From an uncultured Prevotellaceae bacterium (GTDB taxonomy: Bacteria; Bacteroidota; Bacteroidia; Bacteroidales; Bacteroidaceae): a DNA stretch of 38,093 bases. The number at the start of each line of letters is the position of its first letter. Positions within the stretch are counted from its first letter, which is position 1. Shown piece after piece: positions 8,466 through 15,927 of the stretch. Below the pieces are notes generated by a model. It saw nothing but the letters and a program-made list of their open reading frames with translations. It was not told where the DNA came from and did not search any database. The stretch spans positions 1 to 38,093 of the forward strand of contig CAMVKN010000035.1 of assembly GCA_947168045.1 (NCBI GenBank). The letters are read 5' to 3'. The position numbers and the translations under genes are program-made.

Positions 8466-9355
8466 TAAGCATTAATAACGGCTAAGGCCAAGGAGTAGAA
8501 CTTTGAGTCAGGGTCGTCGGCTCTGGAGGTCAGCACCACGGGCACGTCAGGCCCGGCCAGGACGGCAGCGGTAGTGGCACGGCAGAACAGGGTGATGGTC
8601 TTGTAGAACACATTACCGGCCTGTATGTCGGGGAAGATGAGCGCGTCAGCATGACCACGCAGCGGCGAGCGCAGCCCTTTCTTCCTGAGTGCCTTGCCTG
8701 AGAGCGATGTCTTCAGGTCCAGCGGACCGTCGACGATGCAGGCGCCGAAGGCACCCTTGCTGGCCTCATCCACCAGGCGTCGGTACTCGGCGGTGTGGGG
8801 GAAGTGGCGCTCGTCGACCTTCTCCGAGCAGTTCACCAGTGCCACGCCGGGCTCCTTGATGCCGAAGCTGCGACACAGGCGCAACAGGTACTTCAGCTGC
8901 TGCTTGCGCTGCTCCTCGGTGGGATGCGGAATGACAGCCACGTCGCTCATGAACAACAGCTTGTCGTACTCAGGCAGCTCGGCGCAGGCCAGGTGGGTGA
9001 GCACACGACCCTCCTGCAGGATGCCCGTCTGCTTGTTCAGCACGGCGCGCAACAGGTCGTCGGTGTTCAGCAAGCCCTTCATAATCACGTCGGCCATGCC
9101 TTCGTGCACCAGCTGCACGGCCTTGGTGGCGGCATCCACCTCGTCGGTAGCCTTCAGACGCGTCACCTCCTTCATGGCCGGTCCAATGAGCTTGGGGTCG
9201 CCCACGAAGATTGGTTTGATGAAGCCGGCGTCCATGGCACGCTGCACGGCCTCCTGTGTGCCCTCGTCGTATGGGCACACCACTGCCACCCGCTTGGGCT
9301 CCATGCCACCGGCGAGATAGGAAATCAGTTCCTCGAAGTTCTCAATTGCTTTCAT
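8465..9355 (-). CDS. ptb: Phosphate butyryltransferase
   Basis: A 296-residue member of the phosphate acetyl/butyryltransferase family. It exchanges CoA for phosphate on butyryl-CoA or related acyl-CoAs and feeds the next enzyme, butyrate kinase. The chosen start gives the N-terminus MKAIENFEELISYLAG; a longer in-frame reading upstream to 9640 only runs through rimM in the wrong frame and is rejected. Visible family segments include VAVVCPYDEGTQEAV near the start, GLLNTDDLLRAVL, and the C-terminal ALIFPDIQAGNVFYK. It lies 52 bp after rimM and overlaps buk by one base. The pair sits at the end of a housekeeping operon, an unusual setting for a fermentation module. Confidence 0.96.
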   Translation of the reverse strand: MKAIENFEELISYLAGGMEPKRVAVVCPYDEGTQEAVQRAMDAGFIKPIFVGDPKLIGPAMKEVTRLKATDEVDAATKAVQLVHEGMADVIMKGLLNTDDLLRAVLNKQTGILQEGRVLTHLACAELPEYDKLLFMSDVAVIPHPTEEQRKQQLKYLLRLCRSFGIKEPGVALVNCSEKVDERHFPHTAEYRRLVDEASKGAFGACIVDGPLDLKTSLSGKALRKKGLRSPLRGHADALIFPDIQAGNVFYKTITLFCRATTAAVLAGPDVPVVLTSRADDPDSKFYSLALAVINA

Positions 9356-9407
9356 TGTCGTAAGGTTTTTAGTTGTTGTTAATAATCGGGGGTAAGGAGG
9401 TGCGGGG

Positions 9408-9917
9408 CTACAATGCAAGCAGCCCCTCGGGCAACCGCATGACGATGCGGTGGCCGTCGGTGTCGACCTGTTCCACCAGCTCGTCGGTGGCAGGGATGAG
9501 TGTGCCATTGTCGAGACAGAACAGGACGTTGGCAGTGCTGTCGTCAATGCGCTCGATGCGTCCCACGCGGCGCGTGGTGGCGGCATCGACGATGTCGAAG
9601 CCCACCAGATACTGCCATGTGTATTCCTCATCGTCGCCATCGGCCTGACGGCGTGGGAAGAACACCTCGCAGTTGGTCAGCTCGCGCGCCTGCTCCATGG
9701 TGTCCACATCCTCAAACTTAATGAGGGCGGAGCTGTCAGAGCGGAAACGATACTCCTCCATGAAGAAGGGTACCAGGATGCCGTCGACACACAGGATGAG
9801 GCAGTCGGCATCTACGCGGTCGAACACATCGTCGTCGACCTGCATGGTCACCTCGCCCTTCACGCCGTGGGGCTTGCCTATGCGGCCTATCTTGTACACT
9901 TCTGACTGGAGAATCAT
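9408..9917 (-). CDS. rimM: 16S rRNA processing protein RimM
   Basis: A 169-residue protein of normal length for RimM, which binds ribosomal protein S19 and helps mature the 30S subunit head. The N-terminal RimM barrel (about 5-85) begins VYKIGRIGKPHGVKGEV, the hallmark motif. The C-terminal PRC-barrel (about 95-169) contains YLVGFDIVD and the closing LPEGLL. The start at 9917 is the one that begins just before this motif; a longer frame upstream would run through murA. It follows murA after 16 bp, the usual Bacteroidota order. Confidence 0.96.
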   Translation of the reverse strand: MILQSEVYKIGRIGKPHGVKGEVTMQVDDDVFDRVDADCLILCVDGILVPFFMEEYRFRSDSSALIKFEDVDTMEQARELTNCEVFFPRRQADGDDEEYTWQYLVGFDIVDAATTRRVGRIERIDDSTANVLFCLDNGTLIPATDELVEQVDTDGHRIVMRLPEGLLAL

Positions 9918-9933
9918 AGGGCTGGCGGTATTT

Positions 9934-11337
9934 TTATGTGATACGTGAGATGTGGGCCCCCAGTGCGTTGAGACGTCCCTCAATGTTCTGGTAGCCACGG
10001 TCAATCTGCTCAATGTTGTCAATGCGACTGACGCCCTTGGCACTGAGCGCCGCAATGAGCAGGGCGATGCCGGCGCGGATGTCGGGACTGGACATGCGAC
10101 CGCCACGCAGCTGCAGCTTGCGGTCGTGGCCCACGACGACGGCACGGTGAGGGTCGCAGAGGATAATCTGGGCCCCCATGTCAATGAGCTTGTCGACAAA
10201 GAACAGGCGGCTCTCAAACATCTTCTGGTGGAACAATACGCTGCCACGGGCCTGAGTGGCCACGGTGATGAGCACTGAGATGAGGTCGGGCGTCAGGCCG
10301 GGCCACGGCGCATCGGCCAGGGTCATGATGGTGCCGTCGATGAACGACTGTATCTCGTAGTGGCGCATGTGCGGTATGAAGAGGTCGTCGCCCTCTTCAC
10401 GGATGCGTATGCCCATGCGGCGGAAGGTGCTGGGAATGATGCCGAGGTTACGTGGCGAGGTGTCCTTGATGCGGATGCCATCGCCCACCATGGCGGCCAT
10501 GCCGATGAACGACCCCACCTCAATCATGTCGGGCAGGATGCGATGGGTGGTGCCATGCAGCGATGGCACACCCTTGATGGTGAGCAGGTTGGAGGCAATG
10601 CCGCTGATGTTGGCTCCCATGCTGTTGAGCATGCGGCACAGCTGTTGCACGTAGGGCTCGCAGGCGGCGTTGTAGATGGTGGTGGTGCCCTTAGCCATGA
10701 CGGCAGCCATGATGATGTTGGCCGTGCCAGTAACACTGGCCTCGTCTAACAGCATGTAGGTGCCTCGGAGGGTGGAGGGATGAGGGTGGAGGGTGGATGG
10801 TGGAGGGATGAGGGTGGAGGGAAATTGGGGGGAGGGTGCACTAATCTCGTAGACGCCACGCTCGGGGATGGCGTTGAAGTGGGCTCCAAGACGCTCAAAG
10901 CCCATGAAGTGGGTGTCCAAACGCCGGCGCCCTATCTTGTCGCCGCCGGGCTTGGCAATGACGGCCTTGCCCATGCGCGCCAGCAGCGGCCCAATCATCA
11001 GCACTGAGCCACGCAGCTGGGCACACTTCTGCACAAAGGCATCGCTCTGAAGGTAGTCGAGGTTCAGCTCGTCAGCTTGGAAGGTCAAGCCTTCTCCAAG
11101 CCCTACAGCCCCCCCTGTCCCCCCCTGGGAGGGGCCACAGGGGCTTACCTTCACCCCAATCTCCTTCAACAGCTCTATGAGGTTGTTGACGTCGCGAATG
11201 TCGGGAATGTTACTGATGGTGACAGGCTCGCTGGTGAGCAGCGTGGCACAGATGACCTGCAGGGCCTCATTCTTGGCGCCCTGCGGCGTGATGGTCCCGC
11301 TCAGTGGATGTCCGCCTTCAATGATGAATGATGCCAT
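9934..11337 (-). CDS. murA: UDP-N-acetylglucosamine 1-carboxyvinyltransferase with two inserts
   Basis: MurA adds enolpyruvate to UDP-GlcNAc, the first committed step of peptidoglycan synthesis. At 467 residues it is about 30 longer than Bacteroidota MurA as I know it. The excess is two low-complexity stretches: residues about 65-84 (Gly/Pro-rich, SPCGPSQGGTGGAVGLGEGL) and about 167-191 (PSTL repeats). Both sit at surface-loop positions between conserved strands and keep the frame. The catalytic loop reads PGGDKIGRRRLDTHF: Asp133 stands where the fosfomycin-reactive Cys of E. coli MurA is. This Asp variant is known to be active and fosfomycin-insensitive in other bacteria. The rest is canonical, including LLDEASVTGTANI and the C-terminal IDRGYQNIEGRL. 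It starts 3 bp after the DUF4290 gene. Confidence 0.97.
   Translation of the reverse strand: MASFIIEGGHPLSGTITPQGAKNEALQVICATLLTSEPVTISNIPDIRDVNNLIELLKEIGVKVSPCGPSQGGTGGAVGLGEGLTFQADELNLDYLQSDAFVQKCAQLRGSVLMIGPLLARMGKAVIAKPGGDKIGRRRLDTHFMGFERLGAHFNAIPERGVYEISAPSPQFPSTLIPPPSTLHPHPSTLRGTYMLLDEASVTGTANIIMAAVMAKGTTTIYNAACEPYVQQLCRMLNSMGANISGIASNLLTIKGVPSLHGTTHRILPDMIEVGSFIGMAAMVGDGIRIKDTSPRNLGIIPSTFRRMGIRIREEGDDLFIPHMRHYEIQSFIDGTIMTLADAPWPGLTPDLISVLITVATQARGSVLFHQKMFESRLFFVDKLIDMGAQIILCDPHRAVVVGHDRKLQLRGGRMSSPDIRAGIALLIAALSAKGVSRIDNIEQIDRGYQNIEGRLNALGAHISRIT
10767..10840 (-). repeat. In-frame PSTL-type low-complexity insert in murA
   Basis: GGAGGG/TGGAGGG/ATGAGGG units on the plus strand, with a 20-base unit (GGAGGGATGAGGGTGGAGGG) occurring twice. 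On the coding strand they read as PSTL-rich peptide between GVYEISA and GTYMLLDEAS, two segments that are nearly adjacent in typical Bacteroidota MurA. Confidence 0.75.
11083..11150 (-). repeat. In-frame GC-rich palindromic insert in murA
   Basis: CCCCTGT (11112-11118) pairs with ACAGGGG (11137-11143) around a C-run/G-run core, giving a strong palindrome inside the coding sequence. It encodes a Gly/Pro-rich loop between residues KEIGVKV and TFQADELNLDYLQ. Confidence 0.7.
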
Positions 11338-11340
11338 CAG

Positions 11341-11949
11341 CTACCCTTTCCTCTTTTTCTTCCCGTTCTTTGAAGGCAACTCGTCGGCAGGCACGAAACG
11401 CTCGAAGGTAAAGTTGTTGAGACTCAGCTGAATCTTACCGTCGGTGTAGCGGGCCAGGTCGTCGATGACCTTCTCGTCGTCAATGGAGCCATGCCCCCAG
11501 AGCACCAGGTCGCGCTTCATCTGGTTGGCAGTGTGACAGGCCAGCTGGAAGCGCTCCTCGCCCTCGGGCATCTCCTTCAGACGTTCCCACAGCTCCTCCA
11601 CCAGCCGGCCATAGTGGCGCAGCCCAATGGTGGTGGTGGGATGCGGCATGGGCTCAGGACGGGAGAGGATGTGCTCGGCCTGGCTCACGTCGTAGGGCCA
11701 GTCAATGTCGAGCTGCTTACCGCTCATCAGGTACAGGTGGTCCCACAGCGTCTGCTGGTAGCCCACGTTCTCACGTATCTGCGGTACCTTCGTCTCCATC
11801 ATCTTCACGATGGTCTTGGCACAGCGCAGCCGCTCGTTGCGGTCAGGCAGACTGACGGCATAGTCAACCATCTTCTGTATCTCGCGCCCGTACTCAGGCA
11901 TCAGCAGCGACTGCCGCTGCGTGTTGTAGTCTAATCCTTCTATGTTCAC
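11341..11949 (-). CDS. DUF4290 domain-containing protein
   Basis: A 202-residue cytoplasmic protein matching DUF4290, a Bacteroidota-specific family commonly found next to murA. The N-terminus (LDYNTQRQSLLMPEYGREIQ) and the central WPYDVSQAEHILSRPEP segment are typical as I remember the family. The C-terminal 15 residues are Lys/Arg-rich. Its function is not known; gene order suggests a link to envelope synthesis or translation. It lies 35 bp after tsaB and 3 bp before murA, so it is part of the operon. Confidence 0.88.
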   Translation of the reverse strand: MNIEGLDYNTQRQSLLMPEYGREIQKMVDYAVSLPDRNERLRCAKTIVKMMETKVPQIRENVGYQQTLWDHLYLMSGKQLDIDWPYDVSQAEHILSRPEPMPHPTTTIGLRHYGRLVEELWERLKEMPEGEERFQLACHTANQMKRDLVLWGHGSIDDEKVIDDLARYTDGKIQLSLNNFTFERFVPADELPSKNGKKKRKG

Positions 11950-11984
11950 CTCTTTCTATTTACGATTTACGGATTTACAATTAG

Positions 11985-12698
11985 CTATTTGTCGGCCACG
12001 GCCCTCAGCAGGTCTTTCGAGGGCTTGGCTACGAAGTCCTTCAGGTAGAACGGCTCGTAGTAGGCCACGTCCTCGGTACGCCCGTCAAGGAGTCGCCGCT
12101 CGGCCAAGGGCTGCATCCAGCGGGCCATGGGCATGATGCCGTCAATGTAGTGCGCATTGGGATGGTCGATGATGTCCATGCACTTCCGTGCGCCGGGACC
12201 GAAGAAGTAGACGGGCTGACGGTCGAGCCACGGCCGGTAGGTGTCACTGTCCACCACATCGGCCTGGACGCCACGCACACTGTGCAGCGCACGGTCGTAG
12301 ACACCGGCATACACCTCCATGCGGCGGGCATCGAGCATCGGACACAGCAGGGCGTCGTCAGGCAGCTCCTGATGAAGCAGCACCGGCACGCAGAGCAGCT
12401 CCAGCGTGGGAACGGCGATGAGCTTCAGGTCACGGCCGAAGCAGACACCCTTGGCCATCGACACGCCAATGCGCAGACCCGTATAAGACCCCGGACCGGC
12501 ACTGATGGCGACGGCATCGAAGGGGATGGCATGACTGTCAGTAAACGACAGCGCCTCGTCGACCATCGCGCCCAGGCGCTCAGCGCTGGCCCCCTTCTGT
12601 GTGCTCTCACTCTCGTCGTGATAGATAACGTGCGAGTCCTCGCTCACGGCCACTGAGCACATCTGCGCGCTGGTTTCAATATGCAGAATGCACGACAT
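11985..12698 (-). CDS. tsaB: tRNA threonylcarbamoyladenosine biosynthesis protein TsaB
   Basis: A 237-residue ASKHA-fold protein. TsaB is the scaffold partner of TsaD and TsaE in making N6-threonylcarbamoyladenosine at position 37 of ANN-decoding tRNAs. Family motifs are the N-terminal ILHIETSAQMCSVAV, the central AISAGPGSYTGLRIGVSMAKG, and PTLELL. Length is normal. It is the first gene of the reverse operon, with a TATCTTTG promoter box 31 bp upstream of its start, and diverges from mutY. Confidence 0.95.
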   Translation of the reverse strand: MSCILHIETSAQMCSVAVSEDSHVIYHDESESTQKGASAERLGAMVDEALSFTDSHAIPFDAVAISAGPGSYTGLRIGVSMAKGVCFGRDLKLIAVPTLELLCVPVLLHQELPDDALLCPMLDARRMEVYAGVYDRALHSVRGVQADVVDSDTYRPWLDRQPVYFFGPGARKCMDIIDHPNAHYIDGIMPMARWMQPLAERRLLDGRTEDVAYYEPFYLKDFVAKPSKDLLRAVADK

Positions 12699-12728
12699 GT
12701 ATTCCTGTTTTTGTTCTTAACTGTGCTG

Positions 12729-12736
12729 CAAAGATA
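12729..12736 (-). promoter_or_regulatory. -7 box for the tsaB-DUF4290-murA-rimM-ptb-buk operon
   Basis: On the minus strand this reads TATCTTTG, a match to TAnnTTTG, 31 bp upstream of the tsaB start. No other such box precedes genes in the operon, consistent with one long transcript. Confidence 0.7.
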
Positions 12737-12776
12737 CGAAGAAGAAAGCGAAAAGCAAAAGAAAATTGCATTTTTC

Positions 12777-12808
12777 TTTGGCAACAAGGCTGTTTTTCCC
12801 TACCTTTG
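12777..12808 (+). promoter_or_regulatory. mutY promoter, -33 TTTG and -7 TACCTTTG
   Basis: TTTG at 12777-12780 and TACCTTTG at 12801-12808 have the spacing of a Bacteroidota promoter. The -7 box ends only 5 bp before the mutY ATG, so the transcript should begin at or next to the start codon, suggesting a leaderless mRNA. The AT-rich stretch just upstream (12752-12780) is an imperfect palindrome of AAAAGAAAA/TTTTTCTTT type. Confidence 0.65.
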
Positions 12809-12813
12809 CACAC

Positions 12814-13968
12814 ATGAACAGCGATGACACCCCATCACCCCACCCTTTCGCCACGGCACTGCTGCATTGGTATGCCCAACACGGGCGACGGCTGCCATGG
12901 CGCGACACGCACGACGCCTACCGCATCTGGCTCAGCGAGGTCATCCTGCAGCAGACACGCATAGAGCAGGGCCGCGCCTACTGGCTGCGCTTCGTCGAGC
13001 GATGGCCCACGGTACAGCACTTGGCAGCGGCCACCGAGGAGGAGGTGCTCCGCCAGTGGCAGGGGCTGGGCTACTACTCGCGTGCACGCAACCTGCTGAC
13101 AGCGGCTCGGCAGGTGGTGGCGCTGGGGGGCTTCCCTCAGACCATAGAGGGCCTGCGGCGGCTCAAAGGGGTCGGTCCCTACACCGCGGCAGCCATCGGC
13201 TCAATGGCTTTCGGGCTGCCTGCCGCCGTGGTCGACGGCAACGTCTTCCGCGTCCTCAGCCGGCACTTCAACATCAGCACGCCCATCAACAGCACCGAGG
13301 GACGGCACGTCTTCGACGAGCTGGCCACGCGGCTGCTGCCACCGGCACACGCCGCCGACTACAACCAGGCGGTGATGGACTTCGGCGCCACCTGGTGCAC
13401 GCCGCAGTCGTCACGCTGCGCTGACTGTCCCGTGCAACATTCCTGTCTGGCGCTGGCCAGCGGCACCGTGTCGTCACTGCCCGTGAAGGAGCGGAAGCTG
13501 AAGGTCACCACGCGCCGCCTCGCGTACGTATATATAAAGTGTAAGGGGCAGACAGCCATCCATCGCCGCGGCGAGGGCGACATCTGGCAGGGCCTTTGGG
13601 AGCCCTTCAACGCCACCGCCTCCGTCTCGGCCCCCACTGTGCCCGGCGGTGTCACTCCCCCCACTGTGCCCGGCGGTTTTCCCGCCACCACGCCCCCCAC
13701 TGTGCCCGGCGGTTTTTCCGCCGGCTCCCGCCTGTCGCTCATCAAGAAAAACGTGCGCCACGTGCTGACACACCGCATCCTGCTGGCTGACTTCTACCTG
13801 CTGCAGACAGACGAGCGCCCCACCCTGCCCGCCGACTACATCTGGATTGACGAGGCCGACATCGACAACTACGCCATCCCACGGCTCATAGAAATCATGA
13901 AGGAAGAAATTGAAAAATTTTGCCAAGAGAGTGTAACTTTTCCTTCATCCAATCGTCTTAACATATAG
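12814..13968 (+). CDS. mutY: A/G-specific adenine glycosylase MutY
   Basis: A 384-residue DNA glycosylase that removes adenine mispaired with 8-oxoguanine. It has the helix-hairpin-helix GPD domain (about 15-190) with Glu42 in LSEVILQQTRIEQG, the KGVGPYTAAAIGS hairpin and catalytic Asp141 in VVDGNV. The iron-sulfur loop is Cys195-x6-Cys202-x2-Cys205-x5-Cys211. A C-terminal NUDIX-like 8-oxoG recognition domain (about 230-384) follows. Residues about 268-304 are an insert of three PTVPGG repeats in a loop of that last domain. The start at 12814 places the N-terminus at the usual distance from LPWR; an upstream in-frame ATG at 12766 lies before the promoter box and is rejected. The ECF sigma gene follows after 5 bp. 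Confidence 0.96.
   Translation: MNSDDTPSPHPFATALLHWYAQHGRRLPWRDTHDAYRIWLSEVILQQTRIEQGRAYWLRFVERWPTVQHLAAATEEEVLRQWQGLGYYSRARNLLTAARQVVALGGFPQTIEGLRRLKGVGPYTAAAIGSMAFGLPAAVVDGNVFRVLSRHFNISTPINSTEGRHVFDELATRLLPPAHAADYNQAVMDFGATWCTPQSSRCADCPVQHSCLALASGTVSSLPVKERKLKVTTRRLAYVYIKCKGQTAIHRRGEGDIWQGLWEPFNATASVSAPTVPGGVTPPTVPGGFPATTPPTVPGGFSAGSRLSLIKKNVRHVLTHRILLADFYLLQTDERPTLPADYIWIDEADIDNYAIPRLIEIMKEEIEKFCQESVTFPSSNRLNI
13632..13713 (+). repeat. Three in-frame CCCCACTGTGCCCGGCGGT copies in mutY
   Basis: A 19-bp sequence recurs exactly at 13632-13650, 13659-13677 and 13695-13713. The start-to-start distances are 27 and 36 bp, both multiples of three, so each copy encodes PTVPGG in frame. The last copy continues into a CCGGCGG/CCGCCGG palindrome. 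Confidence 0.9.
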
Positions 13969-13973
13969 AGAGG

Positions 13974-14498
13974 ATGAAAGAAATCAGCTTCTTCCGCAAC
14001 GAAATCCTGCCGCTGAAGAACGAACTCTTCCGGCTGGCAATGCGCATCACTCTCAACAGAGATGATGCCGAGGATGTCGTGCAGGAAACGATGCTGAAAG
14101 TATGGAACCGACGCGAGCAATGGAGCGAGCTGGAATCCATCGAGGCATACTGTCTCACCATCTGCCACAACATCGCACTCGACAAGATAAAGAGGACCGA
14201 CAGGCAGAACAGCTCGTTAGAGGAAGGCAACAGCTACGAGCAGGCCGACCACTCCTACGGCGCCAACCCAGAGGAGCAGACCGTACAGCGCGACCGCGTG
14301 GAACTGGTGAGGCAACTCATCAGCCAGCTGCCAGAGAAACAGCGCACCTGCATGCAGCTGCGCGACATGGAAGGGAAAGCCTATAAGGACATCGCACAGA
14401 TTATGGGCATCACCGAGCAACAAGTCAAGGTGAACATCTTCCGAGGCAGGCAAGCCATTAAACAGAAATTCATGCAAATAGAACAACATGGACTATAA
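13974..14498 (+). CDS. ECF-type RNA polymerase sigma factor
   Basis: A 174-residue sigma-70-family extracytoplasmic-function sigma factor. Region 2 (about 15-80) shows LFRLAMRITLNRDDAEDVVQ followed by ETMLKVW and region 4 (about 115-165) shows LPEKQRTCMQLRDMEGKAYK and the helix-turn-helix IAQIMGITEQQVKVNIFRGR. It would direct RNA polymerase to a specific promoter set. The gene starts 5 bp after mutY and overlaps the next gene by 11 bp, which suggests coupled synthesis with that small membrane protein, the likely regulator of its activity. No FecR-type anti-sigma is present and the signal is unknown. Confidence 0.93.
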   Translation: MKEISFFRNEILPLKNELFRLAMRITLNRDDAEDVVQETMLKVWNRREQWSELESIEAYCLTICHNIALDKIKRTDRQNSSLEEGNSYEQADHSYGANPEEQTVQRDRVELVRQLISQLPEKQRTCMQLRDMEGKAYKDIAQIMGITEQQVKVNIFRGRQAIKQKFMQIEQHGL

Positions 14499-15003
14499 GT
14501 ACATAGAACAACTGCTTGACCGCTACTTCCGCGCAGAGACAACGCTGCAGGAGGAGCAAATCCTGAGGACCTTCTTCACCCAGGGTGAGAAGGACATGCC
14601 ACAGGAGCTGAAGCAGTATGTACCGCTGTTTGCCGCACTCAGCGAGCAGCCAGCCCTGGGCAACGACTTCGACGAGCGCATCATCGCCATGCTGTCCGCC
14701 GACAGTGCTCCCGCCCAGCCCAAGCAGGTGAAGGCGCGCACCATCAGGCTCTACGACCGCTTGCGCCCCCTCTTTGCTGCCGCTGCCATGGTGGCCATCA
14801 TACTCACCGTGGGGTCAGCCGTCAACCAGTCGCTGCGCCACGACAACACATGGATGGACGTCGACGAGTATGCCAGCATGAGGGACAACAGCAAGGGACC
14901 CTCAGTGGCCTTCGACCAGGTGAACGACTCACTGACACGAGCCAAGGATGACATCCCCGTCGCCATCAGCCCCGACACACTGATGAAGGGCAACATGGAC
15001 TAA
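14488..15003 (+). CDS. Small single-pass membrane protein, candidate anti-sigma factor
   Basis: A 171-residue protein not recognised with certainty. It has a cytoplasmic N-terminal segment of about 90 residues with short helices (YIEQLLDRYFRAETTLQEEQ), one membrane helix (about 93-112, LRPLFAAAAMVAIILTVGSA) and a short exported tail of about 55 residues. The 11-bp overlap with the ECF sigma gene and the N-in, single-pass layout fit a zinc-independent anti-sigma factor. There is no HxxxCxxC ZAS motif and no FecR domain. Role is inferred from position and topology only. Confidence 0.7.
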   Translation: MDYKYIEQLLDRYFRAETTLQEEQILRTFFTQGEKDMPQELKQYVPLFAALSEQPALGNDFDERIIAMLSADSAPAQPKQVKARTIRLYDRLRPLFAAAAMVAIILTVGSAVNQSLRHDNTWMDVDEYASMRDNSKGPSVAFDQVNDSLTRAKDDIPVAISPDTLMKGNMD

Positions 15004-15099
15004 AACAAGACATTATTTTCTATGCTTTCTCTATAACATATCATTTAGGATTAAAACACAAATCAAAGCTGCGAAGCTTCACATTTTTCCAAAGAGCAC

Positions 15100-15129
15100 G
15101 AGCCGATGGTCAAGCGCGACCGTCGGCTC
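15100..15129 (+). other. Strong hairpin after the sigma/anti-sigma pair
   Basis: GAGCCGATGGTC (15100-15111) pairs with GACCGTCGGCTC (15118-15129), 12 bp with one G-U pair and a 6-base loop. It lacks a following T tract, so it may be a Rho-type or mRNA-stabilising structure rather than an intrinsic terminator. The rest of the 271-bp gap holds only the promoter at 15240. Confidence 0.5.
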
Positions 15130-15239
15130 ACTCTGTCTATGCCTGTCCCCTATCGGCTGGAACAGTACTAAAACAACAACTTTCGGCAAGACAGAAAAAG
15201 AATGCCAGGCTTTTCCTTTTCATTTCACTCGTTTTTTCG

Positions 15240-15247
15240 TACCTTTG
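15240..15247 (+). promoter_or_regulatory. -7 box for the C_GCAxxG_C_C protein gene
   Basis: TACCTTTG lies 27 bp upstream of the start codon at 15275. A closer ATG at 15260 is followed by an in-frame stop after two codons, which confirms the chosen start. Confidence 0.65.
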
Positions 15248-15274
15248 CAGCAGTATAACATGAGACGATAGGCT

Positions 15275-15757
15275 ATGGACGAAAAAGAAATGGACTTGAG
15301 GGTGGCCCGCGCCGTAGATAACTTCATGGCGGGCTACGGCTGCTGCCAGAGCGTGGTGGCAGCCTTTGCCGACCTCTATGGGCTGGACGACCAGCAGGCC
15401 AAGCGCATCGCTGCCGGCTTTGGCGGTGGCGTCGGGCGACTGCGCATGATGTGCGGGGCCGTGTCAGGCATCGTCATGCTCGTTGGCCTGGACTGCGGGC
15501 AGACAGAGGGCAGCGACCGCGAAGGCAAGTCGGCCTGCTACAAGGTGGTGCAGGAGCTGCTGGCACAGTCGGAGGCTGAGAACGGCAGCCTCATCTGCGC
15601 CGAGATTCTGGGCATCAAGGGACATGCGAAGGCCGCGACGAGCTACGTAGCATCGGCCCGCACCGCCGAATACTACAAGACACGCCCCTGCGCCGCCAAG
15701 GTGGAGAGTGCCGCGCGTATCTTTGCCAACTATCTCCTCAGAGGTAAGACTGAATAG
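15275..15757 (+). CDS. C_GCAxxG_C_C family redox-type protein
   Basis: A 160-residue cytoplasmic protein of the family named for its conserved cysteines. Visible here are YGCCQSV near residue 25, MCGAVSG near residue 60, and later cysteines in SACYKVV and LICAEILG. Family members are often annotated as probable redox-active or metal-binding proteins, with no established reaction. It has its own promoter and lies between the sigma/anti-sigma pair and the polysaccharide locus, with no apparent link to either. Confidence 0.9.
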   Translation: MDEKEMDLRVARAVDNFMAGYGCCQSVVAAFADLYGLDDQQAKRIAAGFGGGVGRLRMMCGAVSGIVMLVGLDCGQTEGSDREGKSACYKVVQELLAQSEAENGSLICAEILGIKGHAKAATSYVASARTAEYYKTRPCAAKVESAARIFANYLLRGKTE

Positions 15758-15831
15758 ACGGAAGGAAGAAGTGACCGATTGAGCGAATCATTCTCGAGAG
15801 AACCTGAGAATAAAGCGCCAAGCCAGCGATT

Positions 15832-15859
15832 GTTACATGAGTTCATTCTATTGTTACAT
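15832..15859 (+). promoter_or_regulatory. Predicted AraC-type operator upstream of GH53
   Basis: GTTACAT occurs at 15832-15838 and 15853-15859, a direct repeat with a 21-bp period (two helical turns), embedded in ATTGTTACATG at both places. The downstream half-site ends 30 bp before the -7 box. The same arrangement recurs at 19655-19682. AraC-type regulators typically bind such direct repeats; the neighbouring propeller-AraC protein is the obvious candidate. Confidence 0.75.
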
Positions 15860-15888
15860 GCGTGAAAGGGTGTCAGACAATAGTTTCG

Positions 15889-15896
15889 TACTTTTG
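15889..15896 (+). promoter_or_regulatory. -7 box for the GH53 gene
   Basis: TACTTTTG fits TAnnTTTG and lies 32 bp upstream of the GH53 start. No -33 TTTG is seen at normal spacing; the operator half-site occupies that area, as expected for an activator-dependent promoter. Confidence 0.65.
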
Positions 15897-15927
15897 CCTC
15901 CAATTAGCAAAAAACCGAAACAGACCG

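Noticed and set aside
9356..9640. Long N-terminal extension of ptb
   Set aside because: The added residues are an out-of-frame reading of rimM; the family N-terminus starts at 9355.
15785..15802. ATTCTCGAGAGAA palindrome shared with 25212-25224 as a specific operator
   Set aside because: It is short, partly symmetric by composition, and the second copy does not precede a gene start.
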